Assembly (NCBI GenBank): GCA_018389105.1
Contig: JACATO010000121.1
Span: 1,311,501-1,375,500, forward strand
Reading direction: 5' to 3'
Source of the DNA: Nautilus pompilius
Lineage: Eukaryota; Mollusca; Cephalopoda; Nautilida; Nautilidae
DNA: 64,000 bases
The translations under genes and the position numbers were made by a program. A model generated the notes under the pieces. That model made no database searches, was not told where the DNA came from, and saw only the letters and a list, made by a program, of their open reading frames with translations. Positions 12,721 to 27,500 of this stretch are shown in pieces; position 1 is the stretch's first letter; each line of letters opens with the position of its first letter.

Positions 12721-15375
12721 CAAATGGTTTAGAATTTGCAGTCAATATTTAAAAAGAATCTATCTGCTCAGAGGATTTCTTTAATGATGCATAGATATAA
12801 AATTAATACCAAATTATCTCCTAATCTTTAGCATACTATATGTGGTTAAAAGGCCAGGTGTTTTAAAGTATGCACATACAAACAAACCAGTCAAAACGAG
12901 ATGAGCAAAACAACATAAATGTATACTAAAGTTTTTTGCCCTTTAAATAATTGTAATAAATTATTGAAATAATGTACAAACTGATTTTGTTCGCCATTAA
13001 ATATGCTATTCACTGCTGACAGGACATGGATATAATCAATTTAGGATTAAATGTCAGAAAATAGTTTAAAAAGGAATTACTCCTAATTTTCTTTTTATAT
13101 GAAGTCAGCAGCTACATCTGTATTTGAAGCTATAACACTGGTTTCCAAATTTGAAAGTATTTTGTAGTGATGTTAAACCAGAGTTGATTAGAGATCAACA
13201 TTTGAAACCAGTGCTTAACCTAAACACTGGCACCTTTTGACTAGATCAAATATCTTTTCTATGTTGAAATGGGAAAGTTGTTTTACTGACTTTTTCATGA
13301 TTCAAGAGTACTTGTGATTTAAAAACAATTAGTCAAACATGAGTGGTCAATTTAAATATTTACAACCTAAAGTTTTTTTAAAAAATCAGTCAATCAATAA
13401 TCACAATTTAAACATTCACCCACACGTAAATACTAGAAAAAAACAACAAAAATAGTCTATAAAACAATCAACTGGTCTTATATCACCAGCAATGCTTAAG
13501 TCAACTGTATCTATTCAAAATCTAAGAGAAAAAAGATTATTCCATCAACAGTCATTTTTCCATGTGGTTATTCATCTGCAAAGATGTAAAAGTTCTCAAA
13601 ATTTCTTATTCAAAAATTAAAAGGTAGATGCCCCATTTATGTGAAACAAAACCCAACAGAATATTTTTAAAAAGTGTGAAGTATGTGGATGTTGCTCAAA
13701 TGTGTTACTAAATGAGATGGGAATAGAAAGTCCAAAATAAATCTGAACCACATGTGGATGTATACACAGATGCTTATATAAATGCACACACAAAGTATCA
13801 AAAGAACTTAGAAACTAAGATATTTGCATCTTCTGGGCAATTTCTAACATTAGGCCACAAATATGTAATTTATGATTCAGTTATTTCAATTGAACATTTA
13901 GCTTTCACTACTTGTAATCACAAAATTAGAAGTCAGTGCTAGACCCCCTCATTAATGTTCAATATTAATACTAAAAATCTGCTAAGAGTCATTTATTTTC
14001 ATGTGCTCGTCGGACTTTATTAACTTGGCACTTACCAGCTGATTCTGGATTCTGTTGTGTTGCCCAGCAAATGAATGTGAGAGCAAAGATCAACCACAAA
14101 CCACAATAATGATCTTCGGTAAACTTCACAGCTTTTTAAAGCAACTACTGATAAGAAAATTCTGTCCTTAGGTTTAATTTTTTTTTATCATCTGAAGAGC
14201 TAATAACACAATCTCATAAATGCACCCGAGGAGACCACATGAAAAACAACATGCATAAATAATTCTTGAAGCCTGCTGAGCAATCAAGATTTTTTTATGG
14301 AAGGTGGACACCCATATTTTTCAAACCACGTCTAGATATGATAAAATGGAGTTGCAGATAATCCTATATTTACATATGGATACAGGTGCATCTCCTTAAC
14401 ACCTGTAAGGTTGCACACATTTTTTTTAATAATTTCATAAACAATGAATTAAACTAGCTATTCAAAAGATGACAGCTTTTACAAGTGTGTACTGAATAAA
14501 AATGTTTCACTTTCAGGTTCAACTATCTGAATGACATAACAGAGCCAAAGGTTTTGCCATGGCAGGAAAATACTACAAATGGTAACCATAAAACTTAAAT
14601 ATTTGGTTAAGTTTGAGGTGATTCAAAGCATTCTCTCTAGAGCTCAGAATAATTTTTAAATATTTTTTGTAGATAGAACTAATTATGCTGCTTTATGAGT
14701 CAGTATAAGCACTCAACCACAGACTTCGCCTCAAGATTTTTAAACAGTTGTTAAAATCAAATTCCACGAGTAATACCCCACACTACATGACTTGTTGGCT
14801 TTAGTTATGTGGTTTACAGAGTAAGATTGAAGAGTATACCAGGGTAACAAACCTTGAGAACAAACTTGGAATTACAATGCTCTAAGTAATCCTTAGGGAG
14901 TTCTTTTAGATATGGTTTCCTAATCTTCCAAGTTTTTCTAATGCAACATAAACAATTAAACTCATCATTTATTGATTTTTTTTCAAGTTTTCTTCTCTCA
15001 AACTATTCCAAATAAGTCCAATACATTTTTTTTCAAGTTTTCAATAATTTAGCAAAATAATGTTTTAGTTGTAACTTTAGAAAACAAAAAACAAACAATT
15101 TTCAACAACACTATAATATATTATACAGTAAAACAGACACTGGATCATACAAACAAATTCTCTTAGAAAAATGCTGATGAAATCATGTGATGTGACACTG
15201 GAATTGTCCTTCTCCTGGTATAATGGATGGTACAAACAGAGGCACAGAAGGTCGGTGAAGTCTTAGAACATTTCTGGAATGAGTTCATGGCAGTGATTAC
15301 ACTGTTTGATCTGGGCCGTTAAGCCAAAAGTCATCTGGGAAGACCTTTCTTATATATGTACAGAGACAGACAAAA

Positions 15376-15402
15376 AACACACACACACACACACACACAC
15401 AC
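15376..15402. repeat. (CA)n microsatellite
   Basis: About 13 CA units in the presumed 3' UTR of the ATAD2B-like gene. Confidence 0.9.
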
Positions 15403-18400
15403 CATATTGCTTCTAAGTGCCACCCATGTTCCAGTAAATGTCCATACCACACCGAAACACCCATTTGTCTGAATCCTTAAATATTCACAAATGCCCACCC
15501 TCTTTAGGAATATTTTGGCACATTAATACAATTTATCAAAAAATTTACTTTGTAGAAATGACCTTTGATCATTGCATTTACAGATACTAAATGAAAATCA
15601 GTTCTCTATTACAGTAGGTTGTAGTCTACTTTGAGTCCTTTTTACAATTGAAATATCAGCATCAGGGATAAAACAAGTTTATTTATGATAGTTGCTTGTT
15701 TGATGCACCTACATATTTATACTGTGTCCCTGTAATGCACACAGAATATCACCTTGTTTGGACATGTTACTATAATATAAATGGTCACATGATCTGCATT
15801 TAAGTTATACATGTATGGTTATTGGGTCAGATCAACATTTGCTGTGCTCTTGACATTAAGTCTTTCTGCTACAACACCAATTCTTTTCCACATGTTCATT
15901 CATTCATTTGAAATTCTCATAGCAAGTATAGTGTCAGTAGAAGAGTTAGAATCAAGATTCAAAATGCCAAAGACAAGCTACACAATCAAGTTTGAGCTAA
16001 TCAAATTTTTTTTCCTTCCTATGTCAATGAAAAAGCAACATAGTAAAATTGTCTGCCATTTGAAGATATTTTAATATAGCTTAATTCCTACATTGTGATG
16101 CATCATCTTTTGCCAATCTGGAAGGTTTGGGTTTCATTTTTAGTCTTAATAATTGCCCATCCCTAACTATCTAATTTTGATGAGTTCCAGTAAACTGGGC
16201 AGCAATTAGAACCAATACGATATTCCAAAAAATTAAAATAAAATTTAAATATGGTAATCAAACAAGTTTAATTGCACTCTGACCACAACAAGACCATACT
16301 AAAAAATTGAAGCATTGAGATCCTTTGCAATTTTCAATAACTCCCACCAAATTTAGTTTCACTACATCTAATAAAACTTACTATTTTCTCAATAAATTGC
16401 CATGGTGTGAGAGAGAGAGAGAGACAAAACTAAAAACAAAACAAAAATGACAATAGTTATTACTACTTATTGGATTACCATGCTCAGTTTATCATGTTAC
16501 AAAACAACAAGCATACTGGCAAACTAAAGTGTTCTTTCAAGGACCTTGGAGAAAATAATCTAGTTTGTTTTTTTTAAATGCCAAAAATTGCAGGTTAGCA
16601 AATAAAAACGATAGTGAAATGTAAACTACAAATCTTTAAGCTGCAATTTAATACCCATTAAAAAGGAAAATCTTTAAAAGATATCAGATCTACATTCACT
16701 GAAATGACCTAAAATCTTATAATCTATATCTAATTAAAAACCCATAGCTAATTTATTTAAACAAATAAAATCTTAAACAACTCTACTTAAAAAGGTGCAT
16801 CATCTACTAAGTGGAAACCACCAGTTTGAGGCCTCCTTACATTCTGCAGTTTGATGATTAAGCTGAGTAAAATTGGTAGTAATTGAGTAGCTATTCAGGA
16901 TCCACAGACATCTGATAATAAATAAAATAAATAATTGAACGTGCTTAAGAGGTCAAAATAGGAACTGCTTGCATTTACACTTTTCTTCCTTTATATAGAG
17001 ATTATAGATGTCATCTGAAATAAGCATTAATCTTCACAGGCACCCATGGTTTACAAAGCTTAATCTGCTTGCTCTCTTTCTCTCTCAACTGCTTCAGCTT
17101 TCATCAATCTGTAGGTGACGCAGCAAGCAGCTTTGCTTCAATTAGCTACAATCTAATGATTTACCATTTGATAAAACTAGTTCTGTGTAGGAGAACCCTG
17201 TTCTATTAGTATACAACCAGTTCAAAATACAGATAAATTAGAATGTTTTCAGCATTAAAAACAGTTACTCTATTCTCCATGTAAGATTTAATCTTAACTC
17301 ACATTATGAAATCTTATTCATATTATTTAAATAAAGCATCCTCTTCCTGAGGGATATATTATGCATTTGCTCAAGATTTTATCAAAAAGATAAATTGAAT
17401 TGAATTGTTTATTTGTATTTTGGACAGGAACTAAACCAATTTTCCTTCATTTCCATTCACTAAAATACATATTAGTTTTCATCCAGAAAAAAATTTTAAT
17501 TAATAAACATTTAAAACTTCAGTAAATTGTTTGGATTCTGACCAGCAACAATTCAAAGTTTCTGCTCTAACCTGAGTACAACAGCATGGAAAGAGCTCAA
17601 AGTATGTTTTAACAGGGCACTTGAACTAAGGAATGTGATTTTTCAGTTTAAAGAATAATATCTACTTGTAAAACAAGTGTAAGAGTTATTTTAAGGAAAA
17701 CTGAATGAAAGGTAATTCTACATAATGACATTTATTGTACTAGAAGACATTCGTGATTATACAAGTAGTATGTGCAAAAGAACAATATTTCACTAGAAAT
17801 TAGTGGCACAATTTGTTGCAATAGTAGATCAATTAAATTTGCTTCATTGATGGCCCTGCATAATCTCTGCTATTTAACTTTCATTTGGATGATAAAAATT
17901 GTTAGTGACTGGCTCCACAAGGATTCTGAATTAATAAACCCGACAAAACTGAACCTAAAACACTACAAACTCCAGGAAAAGAATACAATCCACTAACTCT
18001 TTCAACTACTTATGGAAATTTTAAATCAGTGTTTGATCACCTCCTAAAGAGGAGCTACTAACATGCAGAGAAATCAAATCTACTAAAATTGATACTCAAA
18101 GAGCTATGCATTGCTTGCTTTTAAAAGCATGGTGAAACATGAAAAAAGTCTTTAAAAAAATTTTTTTTAAAAAGTTTTTAACTTAACATCTGAAAACTTT
18201 GTAACATTTCATTTAAAAGAATCTTCACACCATAATTATTTTCATTTATTTCATCACAATATCCCAAAGAGAAACCTATGACTCTTATGTTAATGTGTAC
18301 AGCTACAAACATATGCTAAACCAAATGTGGGAAAAGGATTGAAAATTAAAAAAATATTTAGAATTAATCCATTTAAGTAAAGTAAAACATCCATGTCTAA

Positions 18401-18448
18401 CCCTCTTCCAACCACAGGCCATCTAAAAACTGTTTCTAGCAGCTCATG

Positions 18449-18502
18449 TTATACAGCTTTGTTATGGCCAGATGTGAACTGTAGCAGTCTGCTTGTCAAA
18501 TC
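18449..18502 (-). CDS. ATAD2B: ATAD2B-like exon 25, last coding exon
   Basis: The acceptor ATTTTCCAG precedes [17 protein letters not shown] and a TAA. The 17 residues sit where ATAD2 proteins end shortly after the CIYRHR block. The sequence itself is not conserved, so the call rests on splice signal, phase and expected protein end. Confidence 0.7.
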   Translation of the reverse strand, partial: DLTSRLLQFTSGHNKAV

Positions 18503-21500
18503 CTGGAAAACAATGAAGAAATGAGAAAGTCACTTTAAAACATTTTTCTTAAGAATTGTGAAGCCATTTAATTCCATTACTGAAGATAATAAATGGTTGA
18601 GAAAAAAAGACAAAATTTCTCAAAGCAAATGCAAGTTTCTAAAAAGACAATGTGACATGAGGATTTAATTATATTTTTAAAAAGAATGTTTAGTTGTTGT
18701 TTTTTTTAATCAGGCCCACATCATTCCATCTTAAAGAGAGCTAATTTAACTCTAATGGTGCATAGAGTTAAGGGTTTTCTTAACTATGGAAAATAATCAT
18801 TATAATAAAAAATTTTAGTGACACTACACACCATGTGCAAACCCCTGGTTATTTCAGCTCTACATTTGTTACATAGAGGCTTGTAGTACGAGATTTTCAC
18901 CTATCTTTTGAGAGGCCACATAACCAAAGATGGAGAAAAATAAATCGAAGATGTCAGTTCAATTTACATAAACATGAAATATTGTGATATTTACACTGGT
19001 TTGAAAACATCTAAAACAAAATACATACCTAGATTCAAGGAAACTCTGACATCTACTTATCAGTCCTAAAAATTTTTCAAGTTTTGCTTATTTTAAGATC
19101 ATAAATGATGAATTAAGCCCACAAAAGTGAAATATAGTTATAAGTGACATGCTAATATATTGGAATGTATCAGTTCAGAATACTTCTGTTAGGTTGCTGG
19201 TTTGTACTGCTTTGGTTGTTCAAGTACTTCCCTGTCACCATGCCCAGCTCTTTGTAGGCTGAGATGACTATCAATGAACACACAGTTACCATACTACTTC
19301 CTGCCAACAAACAAAGATTTCCTTTATCTAAATTATCAATCCTCAGCAGCTCAACAAGAGACCGTGAAACAAAAAAAAAAAAAAGCTAGAGCTGTTCTTA
19401 TTCTCAACTTTATTTTGGTACCTAATGTGCATCTAACTTACAAAAATAAGGAAGTTATGATGACTTAAATATTTAATTAAGGGAACCTCTGTTAATGAAA
19501 ATTCTTTTTTAATTAAAAAATATCTAACATGAATATTTGGTCTCAAGACATGTGAAGAGGTTCAGTTAACCCTTAAGCTGCAGTGATTGAAATCCCTGAT
19601 ACCCACTATGAGCAAAAATAGAAATTAAAGTCTTTAAAAAGATGGGTGGACACAAATGCTTTGATCAGCTACCTGACTGCCAAATGCTGCTCCCCTTGTA
19701 GGAAACTCAAATCATAGCAGGAAAAATATTTTGCATATTTACATGCACTGCAGCTTAAGGGTTAAAGACCAAAAATAGGAAAAATTTGGAAGATTTTAAT
19801 GATTTTCAGGATTGCAGTTTGTACAAGCAAATATGGTACATGAACACTTACCTTTAACAGCTTTGTTTTGTCACACTCTAGCCTGTGCTGATAAATACAA
19901 CAGCTCACCATACTGTGCAATTTCTCTAGTTTCTCCACAGTAAAATTATCTGTCATGGCCACAACCTGGTCAAGGAGCTTTGACATGCTCTCTTTGTCCA
20001 CCTTGTCAATATTTTCGTGTTTTTGCTTGTTTTGTGTGCGACTTTGCTGCATTACTTGGAATGTTGTTAAATCACCTATGATGGAAAAAGAAATATACCA
20101 TAAACAATTACAATTTCTAAAATGTAGAAGAGATAGGAGAATCATAATGCCATTAGGAGGTTCATATCTATCTTGGACACTATTTCAATTTACAATTATC
20201 CAAAGAGATACTAATAATAATAATAATAATACAAATAACTCTTTACACAATCCTTAATGCAATGCATTTTGTAGTGCTTCAATGGCTTAAATATGTATAT
20301 ACTTGTGTTGTTTACTGAAAGCATTTATAATTTAATCACTGCATAAGATGCTCAGGTCCAAAAGATTTACAAAAGATTTAATGTAACTGAAGAATCTGCT
20401 AAGAAAAAATTACAAATGCACACCAGGCAAAAGAATCACCACAGTGACAACTGCATCTGGTATGCAATAGACTTAGAGATTCACACTATCTTTCATACCA
20501 CATATTACTTAAGTGACAAATCTACCATTATGAGTTGAGGAAATTTCCAGTATAAATGGCCTTTTCAATGAAAAAGGAAAAGCCAAGCCCTCAAACAAGC
20601 TGAGATTTATCTGCCAAAATAAACATTAGTTGCCTCCAGCTGTATGTTGCCTTATCTCACCGTTCAAACTACAAATCAATTAAAATTTGTAGAAAAAAAA
20701 AAAGCAAAACAAGATTTCAATGCCTGAAACACCGTAAAGCCAAAATACTGGTAATAAAAATATCAACAATAACCAAACTTAAAACAGTAACTTATAACCA
20801 TTATTTTTTTCAAATTGAACTGTTGCTACACTACCGTAGCATTTTGTAGTGCTTCTATTACATTTTATTTACTTCATTATATTGAGTAGTTTCAGAGATG
20901 TTGGTTTGAACGAGTTTGACCATTTTCTTTTTGCTAATAAAATATACACACAAAAAGAAACTTTTATATTAGGTCATTACAAAAGTTTAGTCGTTTTTTT
21001 TTAATGCAATGAGGAGACTCCATATCGCTGCTGAAAGTAAAGTTTATCAATCAACGTAAGCTCCATTACAATCAACACAGTTCTGCCAAAGAGTTACAAG
21101 TGCATTTATACCATTTAAAAAAAAAATCTGGATTTCTGGAGTCAAACTGTTGGAAGGCAGTTTCAATTGCTGCTTGGTTGGAGAAGGATTTCATACAGGA
21201 GAAGCTGTTGAAAAGATGGTAGTCTGTGGGAGAAAGGTCTGGTGAATAGGCCGGGGAGGGAGAACCTGGCACCCCAACATGTTCAGCTTCTGAAGAGTCT
21301 TCTGCAACATGAGGACAAGCATTGTCGTGAAGCAGGATTGGGGTCTCTTCTATTTACCAATGGCAGCTGTCGGTGGGAGAGTTTCTGATGAAAAACATTT
21401 AAATCATGACAGTACCTTTCAGCTGTGATGGTTTCACCAGGTTGCAAAAAATTATAGTGGATGACACCAGCTGCAGTCAACCAAACAGTGACCATGAGTT

Positions 21501-24500
21501 TCTTTGGGTGGAAAATGGGTTTGGAATGTGGTTACGTGCCTTGTCTCTGTTGAGCCACTGTGCTAATCATTTGTAATTGTTGTAAAGGATCCATTTATCA
21601 TCACATGTAATGATTCAGTCAAGAAATGGATTATTTTTTGGTTTTTTTTTGTTTCTTATGACAAGCAAAGAGCAGATCTCCAATTGACAATTTTGTTGTT
21701 GTTCATTCAACTCATGAGGCACCCACTTGTCAAGCCTTTTCACCTGGCCGGAAGAATGTCCACTACATTCCTTATCTTCAAGGCTCACATCTCCTGATCG
21801 AAACATTGCAATCCATCATCATATTGTGCGCTCATTTGCTGGTCCTCGCCCCATGCTTGCTTAATTTTACCAGTTGCCTCACTCATTTTGTGGCCCGGTT
21901 TGGACTCGTGAAGCAAAATGGCATGAAAACCTTTTTTATCCCTGCTTCACTCAGAACCTTGAAACAAATATCCATTTTATGATTTTTAAAAAAGTAAATT
22001 TTGCATAATATATGCCAAAGCACATACTATAAAACAATATACAACTTACCTACATACACCTTCACAGGCATGTAAAAAATGAACTCTAAAATTAACATAA
22101 TATAAAAACTGACAAAACTTTTGTAACAACCTAATATATCTGAAATTTAAAAGATTTATACATAGTAACCAGTTTTTCCACATTTTTAAATGTATATAGT
22201 TAAATACAACAGATTGAAACTAAAGTATCCCATAAAGCTATTGCTAGACATAAATTATGAAACTTAATACCAACAGATGTTATGCCTTTTAGTTTCTTTT
22301 AAAATCTTTAACTTTTTATGTTCCAGTGCTCAAATTTTTCATGCTTCATGGAAGCCCAACTACTGTGCATGATCAGCAACTAACTCCTCTACCTCTCCAA
22401 ACCTACATTATTTCCTGAAACTACAATTCAGTAAAGTGAATGGCTGCCATTAGATGCCTCTCTAGAGACAAGCTCATTTTATCTAGCTAGTTGTTAATCC
22501 TCCTTACTTGAGCATCAGTTCAGCTAGATCATTTGTAAACAGACTGGTTATTTTAAAACTCAAGGCTACCAGAGCTCGTGGCAACATTTTCAAGGTCCTG
22601 GAATCGTGTGTAGTGGAACAACAGATCATGCAAGCAAAAGAAAATTCACTAAAATTTTTAGATCAAAGCCCTCCTCTTCCCCTCAACTTGCATACATTAC
22701 ATAACACCCATTTGCAAATGGGCCCCAGTCATACTCCCTGATGCCAGGCAGTTTTAATCCTAGTCTGTTTTAAAATGTCTTATTTATACAAGTCACCCAA
22801 AGTAATGTCTCCTATTTTTTTCTTTGAAATTCTTTACAATCAGACAAAAAATAATCTATAGAAACTTTCATATTTCTCACTTGCTGTGTGGGTTTCCAAT
22901 ACATTTCACGAGAAGGCAAGCAATATACAGGAATATTAAATGGAAGTTATAAGTGACATTCATGGTAAGCAGATTTCTAGAGGCATATAGCCATAGATAC
23001 ATGGATGTGTAGTGCTGATGTAAGGAGTGAAAAATCTGATCAAAGTCCTTGATCTGGGAGGCCAGCAATTGCCATAACAAACTAGAATACTTGGAAAATG
23101 GTGGAGTTTATCTGCAATGGTCAGCACATTACTTTGCAACAGTTGAAGAAAACTCTACAAGTTAGGCAGCATGCCTTAAAAGACTGAGCATAGGGTAGTC
23201 TAAGATATATTTTTGAAGGATACTTCAGATGTTGACTGAATTTTGCAAAGAAAAAAACAATGTATTTATGGTATGCATCATCACTGGCGATGACAATGGG
23301 TTCACCACTATAAACCAGAAGCCAAGTGACAATATATGAAATGGCACCACGAGAATTTCTTTGAAGAAATTCAAACTTGTTGATTGTGTCTAGGGATGCA
23401 CCAATAATCTCTTGAGCAATATATTTGGATAATGCAAAATCTGAAAGCCTACATAAGAACTTGACCCAACCTGAATACTGCAGATGTACTTGTGACATGA
23501 CAATGCCTAGCAACACATCAGGCTGAAGATTCACAAGGTACAATTTTTTCTTCCAGTCTAAGTCAAATTGGCTAATTTTCCCATTTTTCCTTCCTTCATT
23601 TATAAGTCAATTTGAAGTACATGAGGCTAGATCAACTTCAGTAATTAGCCAAACTTTCAATCAATCAGAAAAATACATCAAATCTTTCATAACAGTCACA
23701 TCACATTGCTATTTGATGAATATTAATGAGCTATTTTAACTTCTAGCTTAAAAGCTGTTTACTTCATCTCAAAGTGCCTTCCATAGGGGATTTGTTGGGG
23801 GTATTTATACATAAAATCAGGAATGAAAGGGATAGAACATAATCATTGTGCATATGCTTGTTATTCATTGGATAATTTTGTGGTACATTAATGGAAAATT
23901 GCTCACCCAATGGGCAAATGTTTCTGACCATAATTTCTGTTGTCTATTTCAAATGAATAATTATACAGTTTATTTCAGAAAATAACATACACTGTCACTT
24001 TTTCTCCAGAAGTCTGGGCTTTGACTTGTACTCCAAATAGACTTATCTATGGATAGAATCATTGCAATTGCTTTAATGAAAAAAAATATTAATTTATACA
24101 GTAATCATTTTGTTCAGATTAACCAAGTTTCCTCATCCTGCTTAAAGACATGAACTGGCAGCCTACAACCTCATTAACATTTCTAAATGACCCACAAAGA
24201 AAGGCTACCAAATCCTTGTTAACCAGACCTCAATCTTCAGTCTAAGCATAGTAAGCAGAAAAAACCAGCTACCCCTCCACTTTCACTCTCCTGGGGTCCC
24301 CACATCCCCACAGAGACAATGGTGAAATCTCAGTTGTGGTATAAACCAGCTTCTAAAAGTTAGTTCTTGTTTGCTTAACAATAATCTGAATTAAGTGTTT
24401 GTTTTTTTTTCCTTTAGTGCTTGGTTTCAGATACCTAGTTCTGTTGGTGGTAACAACAAATTTTGTTATTTGTTACATTCTATTGCTTCATTCAACATTA

Positions 24501-27500
24501 CATAGGTCAGGCTTAGATTTTATCTTTCTAAAACGTTACAATTCATTGTCATTCAATTAATGTTGCTATTGATTTGATTACCTGTTAATGCTATTTTCTT
24601 CTCTTTTAGGTTTCCATGCTGCCACCTAAAATATCTAGTTTGACCACAGAAAAGAGATATGACATTAAATCAAAAGTTTCTGATTAACAATGAACCAGTA
24701 TTTTTTTTTTTTTGTGGAAATGAAATATCTTAATTGAAAAACTTAGTTTCAGTATTTAAAGGATATAATTTAGACAATTTTGAATCATACCACAAAGACA
24801 AATGACTGTTTACAAGCAAAACTAAGAAGCAACAAAATCAGAGCTTTGAAAGAGGATTTGTGCAATCAGCAAAACTTTTTTTAAAAAATCAAGCAGGAGT
24901 CAGTGGAAGACATTTACAGACTGAGACATTGTGAAAAAAACGTATCTTGGCAGTGACTGAAGAAATGTCCTAACAGATGAAAAAGGAGGCAAAAGTAGTT
25001 TGAATATTCCTCTCACACTTGATGAAAGCAGTGTTTCTTTCTGACAATGCCCAACTACTGGTATTTTTACAAGGAAATGTAAACCTTTCAGTTACTGAAG
25101 TCTAAAAAAGGACTACAGGTGAAGACCTATTTCTGAAAGTGCAAGACAGTCAGCTTGTTCGAGCTCAGATGGAAAACTTAAGGGCGTCACTTCCGATGGC
25201 ACTTAAAATCTGGTGCTGCAATGAAGTGAACAAAGTTAACGCTGGCATTCAAAATGATATTCACTGCTTCATACATTAAATTCATTATGTATTAAAGTAA
25301 TACTCTACAAATCTGTCATGGACATTGTTGTTTCAAGTTTTAATTTTGTCTAGTCATGGCCTAAATCACCAATTTCAGATTTTTTAAGAAATAGTTGCAG
25401 AATATTGGGATATCCTGTACCACATGAAGTAAGATGGCTCAGTAGAGGTAGGGTTCTGAAATGATTTGATTTGAAAGGTGAAATTGCAATTTATCTTGCA
25501 GACAAAAGGAAGGAAAGTAAAGAACTTTCAGACCCTAGATGGATTATAAACTTGTTTTTTTTAGTAAATACAACAGCTCTTATGGATGATCTAAATCTTA
25601 AACTTAAGGGGCAAAGGAAACTTATACCTCAAATAGTTTAGTTTTACTTTGTTACATTGGAAAGCTGTTAAAATATTTACGTGGAGAACTTTACACATCT
25701 TCCATACTGCAAATGTGTTTGAAAATGAAATAAAGGTAGAATTTACAAAAGGTTTTCAGAATAAGCATTTTATTAATATAAACTTATATAAGCATTCAAA
25801 AACTATTAGTTTCTTTCAAAATCCTTTAGCAGTTGTCGTTGAAGAGACTCCTCTAGACATTTAAAAAATACAAGCAAATGATTTTTTGAGGGACTTTCAA
25901 ATCTTATCCCATTTTATTAGGGTCTTCCCACCAGATCTTTTCTCAACTGAAACAATGTTTCTGGAATGATAACAGAGTACTTAGCTTTGTGAACAAAAAT
26001 TTTCTAGGATGAAACTCATCAAAAGCCCACTAGGCTCAAGAATAACCGGTGGACATTTTTACCAACCAAGAGCACCTGTAATCCATTTCAGAGCTGAAAC
26101 TACCAATCTTTCAGACTCAAACTTCTGCAATAAATAGCCATTGAGAGCTTCTTATCACAATAATTGATTTTCTACTATATCTCACAATATTTTGTAATAA
26201 ATTTGTTTGAATAAAATGCCATTGTTGTTTTGATAACTATTTCTGAATAATTATTTTATTTTTAAATCTTCTAAATTTGTTTTGTTATCGAGTTCAGCTG
26301 CCTTGGTGTCAAACTTTTTGCAATAGGCCTTCTATGAGTGAAATGTTACTGAACCCTGATCTAAGGAATACAACCAACACTTTGAAGATGCTGATGACAA
26401 AGAACAAGGTTTAAAAAAATGGCTGCATGACAACAATGATGATGATCCATTTACAATAATAGCATACACGCCTTTGTTAAGTGCTGGTGCAAATATGTTG
26501 GATATGGAGATTATGTTGAAAAATAAGTGTTGATCCATTTCCTTGATTAGTTTTGTTAGTATACAATACGAGAGTTCTGAGAAAAAATAAGAGACATTTT
26601 TGGGATGAACACCATATTAAAGCAAGGCCAACAAAGAAAGATAGTAATTTGGCAGTCAATGACAATACACAATACAATATTCTTTTAGATAGATATCAAT
26701 TCTATACTCTACAAGGGTTTTTTTTTTTTTACCTTCTGTTTGCTGAATATCAGCTCCACTGTCCCTTAACTTGGAAGTCTGTTCATAGTCTATTTTTGAC
26801 ACCTGCCAATGTAAGACAAACCCAAATTAATTTCACTTAAAGTTTTGAGAAACTTCACTGAACAAACTGCAGATAACTACAAGATTCTATAAATAGAGTA
26901 GGCAATTATTTAAAATAATTCTTTAAAAACTAAACTAAAAAAAAAAGCATCAAACATTCAAGGTATACAGGTAGTTTCCTCATATGAAGACATCAAACTA
27001 ATAAAACTTGTCTCCATCTAGACAGAAAATTGTACACAATTTATTTCTCTTGAACATATACTCAAAAGTTTAATGAAATGAGTAATTACTTATCAAATAA
27101 TATTTTACTCAATTTAAAATTGGCTATTTTGAATTCATATCAATGACATAAGATATTCTATAGAAATACTTTCCAAACTACTACTTATTTAATTAGACAA
27201 GCTAACAAAGCTTTTATTTTAGAATCTAAAACATTTAAATTGGTTTTGGTATTGCTTATATAATACCAAAACTAATTTTCCAACTGTTATATTATTTTTT
27301 GTCTTGGTCATATGAAAAGATAACTTACTTGGCTGGAGACTTTGGAGTGATCCAAGCTGTCCAAGGACTCTCCATTGCTCTCTATTGCACTTCCAATTCC
27401 ACTGTCTAATCCACTCCTACTAGCACTATCAACGTGAGAGGTAGGCACTGCAGTCAGCAGTCGTGATGTCCTTGGTCCCTGACCATTGGATTCAAATGAA

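Larger units (their letters stand above)
11541..18448 (-). other. Probable very long 3' UTR of the ATAD2B-like gene
   Basis: No coding signal is found on either strand downstream of the TAA. A minus-strand AATAAA (TTTATT at 11564-11569 on +) could end a 3' UTR of about 6.9 kb; earlier signals could shorten it. It is AT-rich. Three minus-strand TGTAAATA sites, the Pumilio-binding core, lie at 11800-11807, 13357-13364 and 14367-14374. It also holds a hAT-like fragment and a CA microsatellite. The extent is inferred. Confidence 0.4.

Noticed and set aside
23121..23543. 140-codon minus-strand open frame
   Set aside because: The plus strand carries the mariner [10 protein letters not shown] block here, so the minus frame is its shadow.
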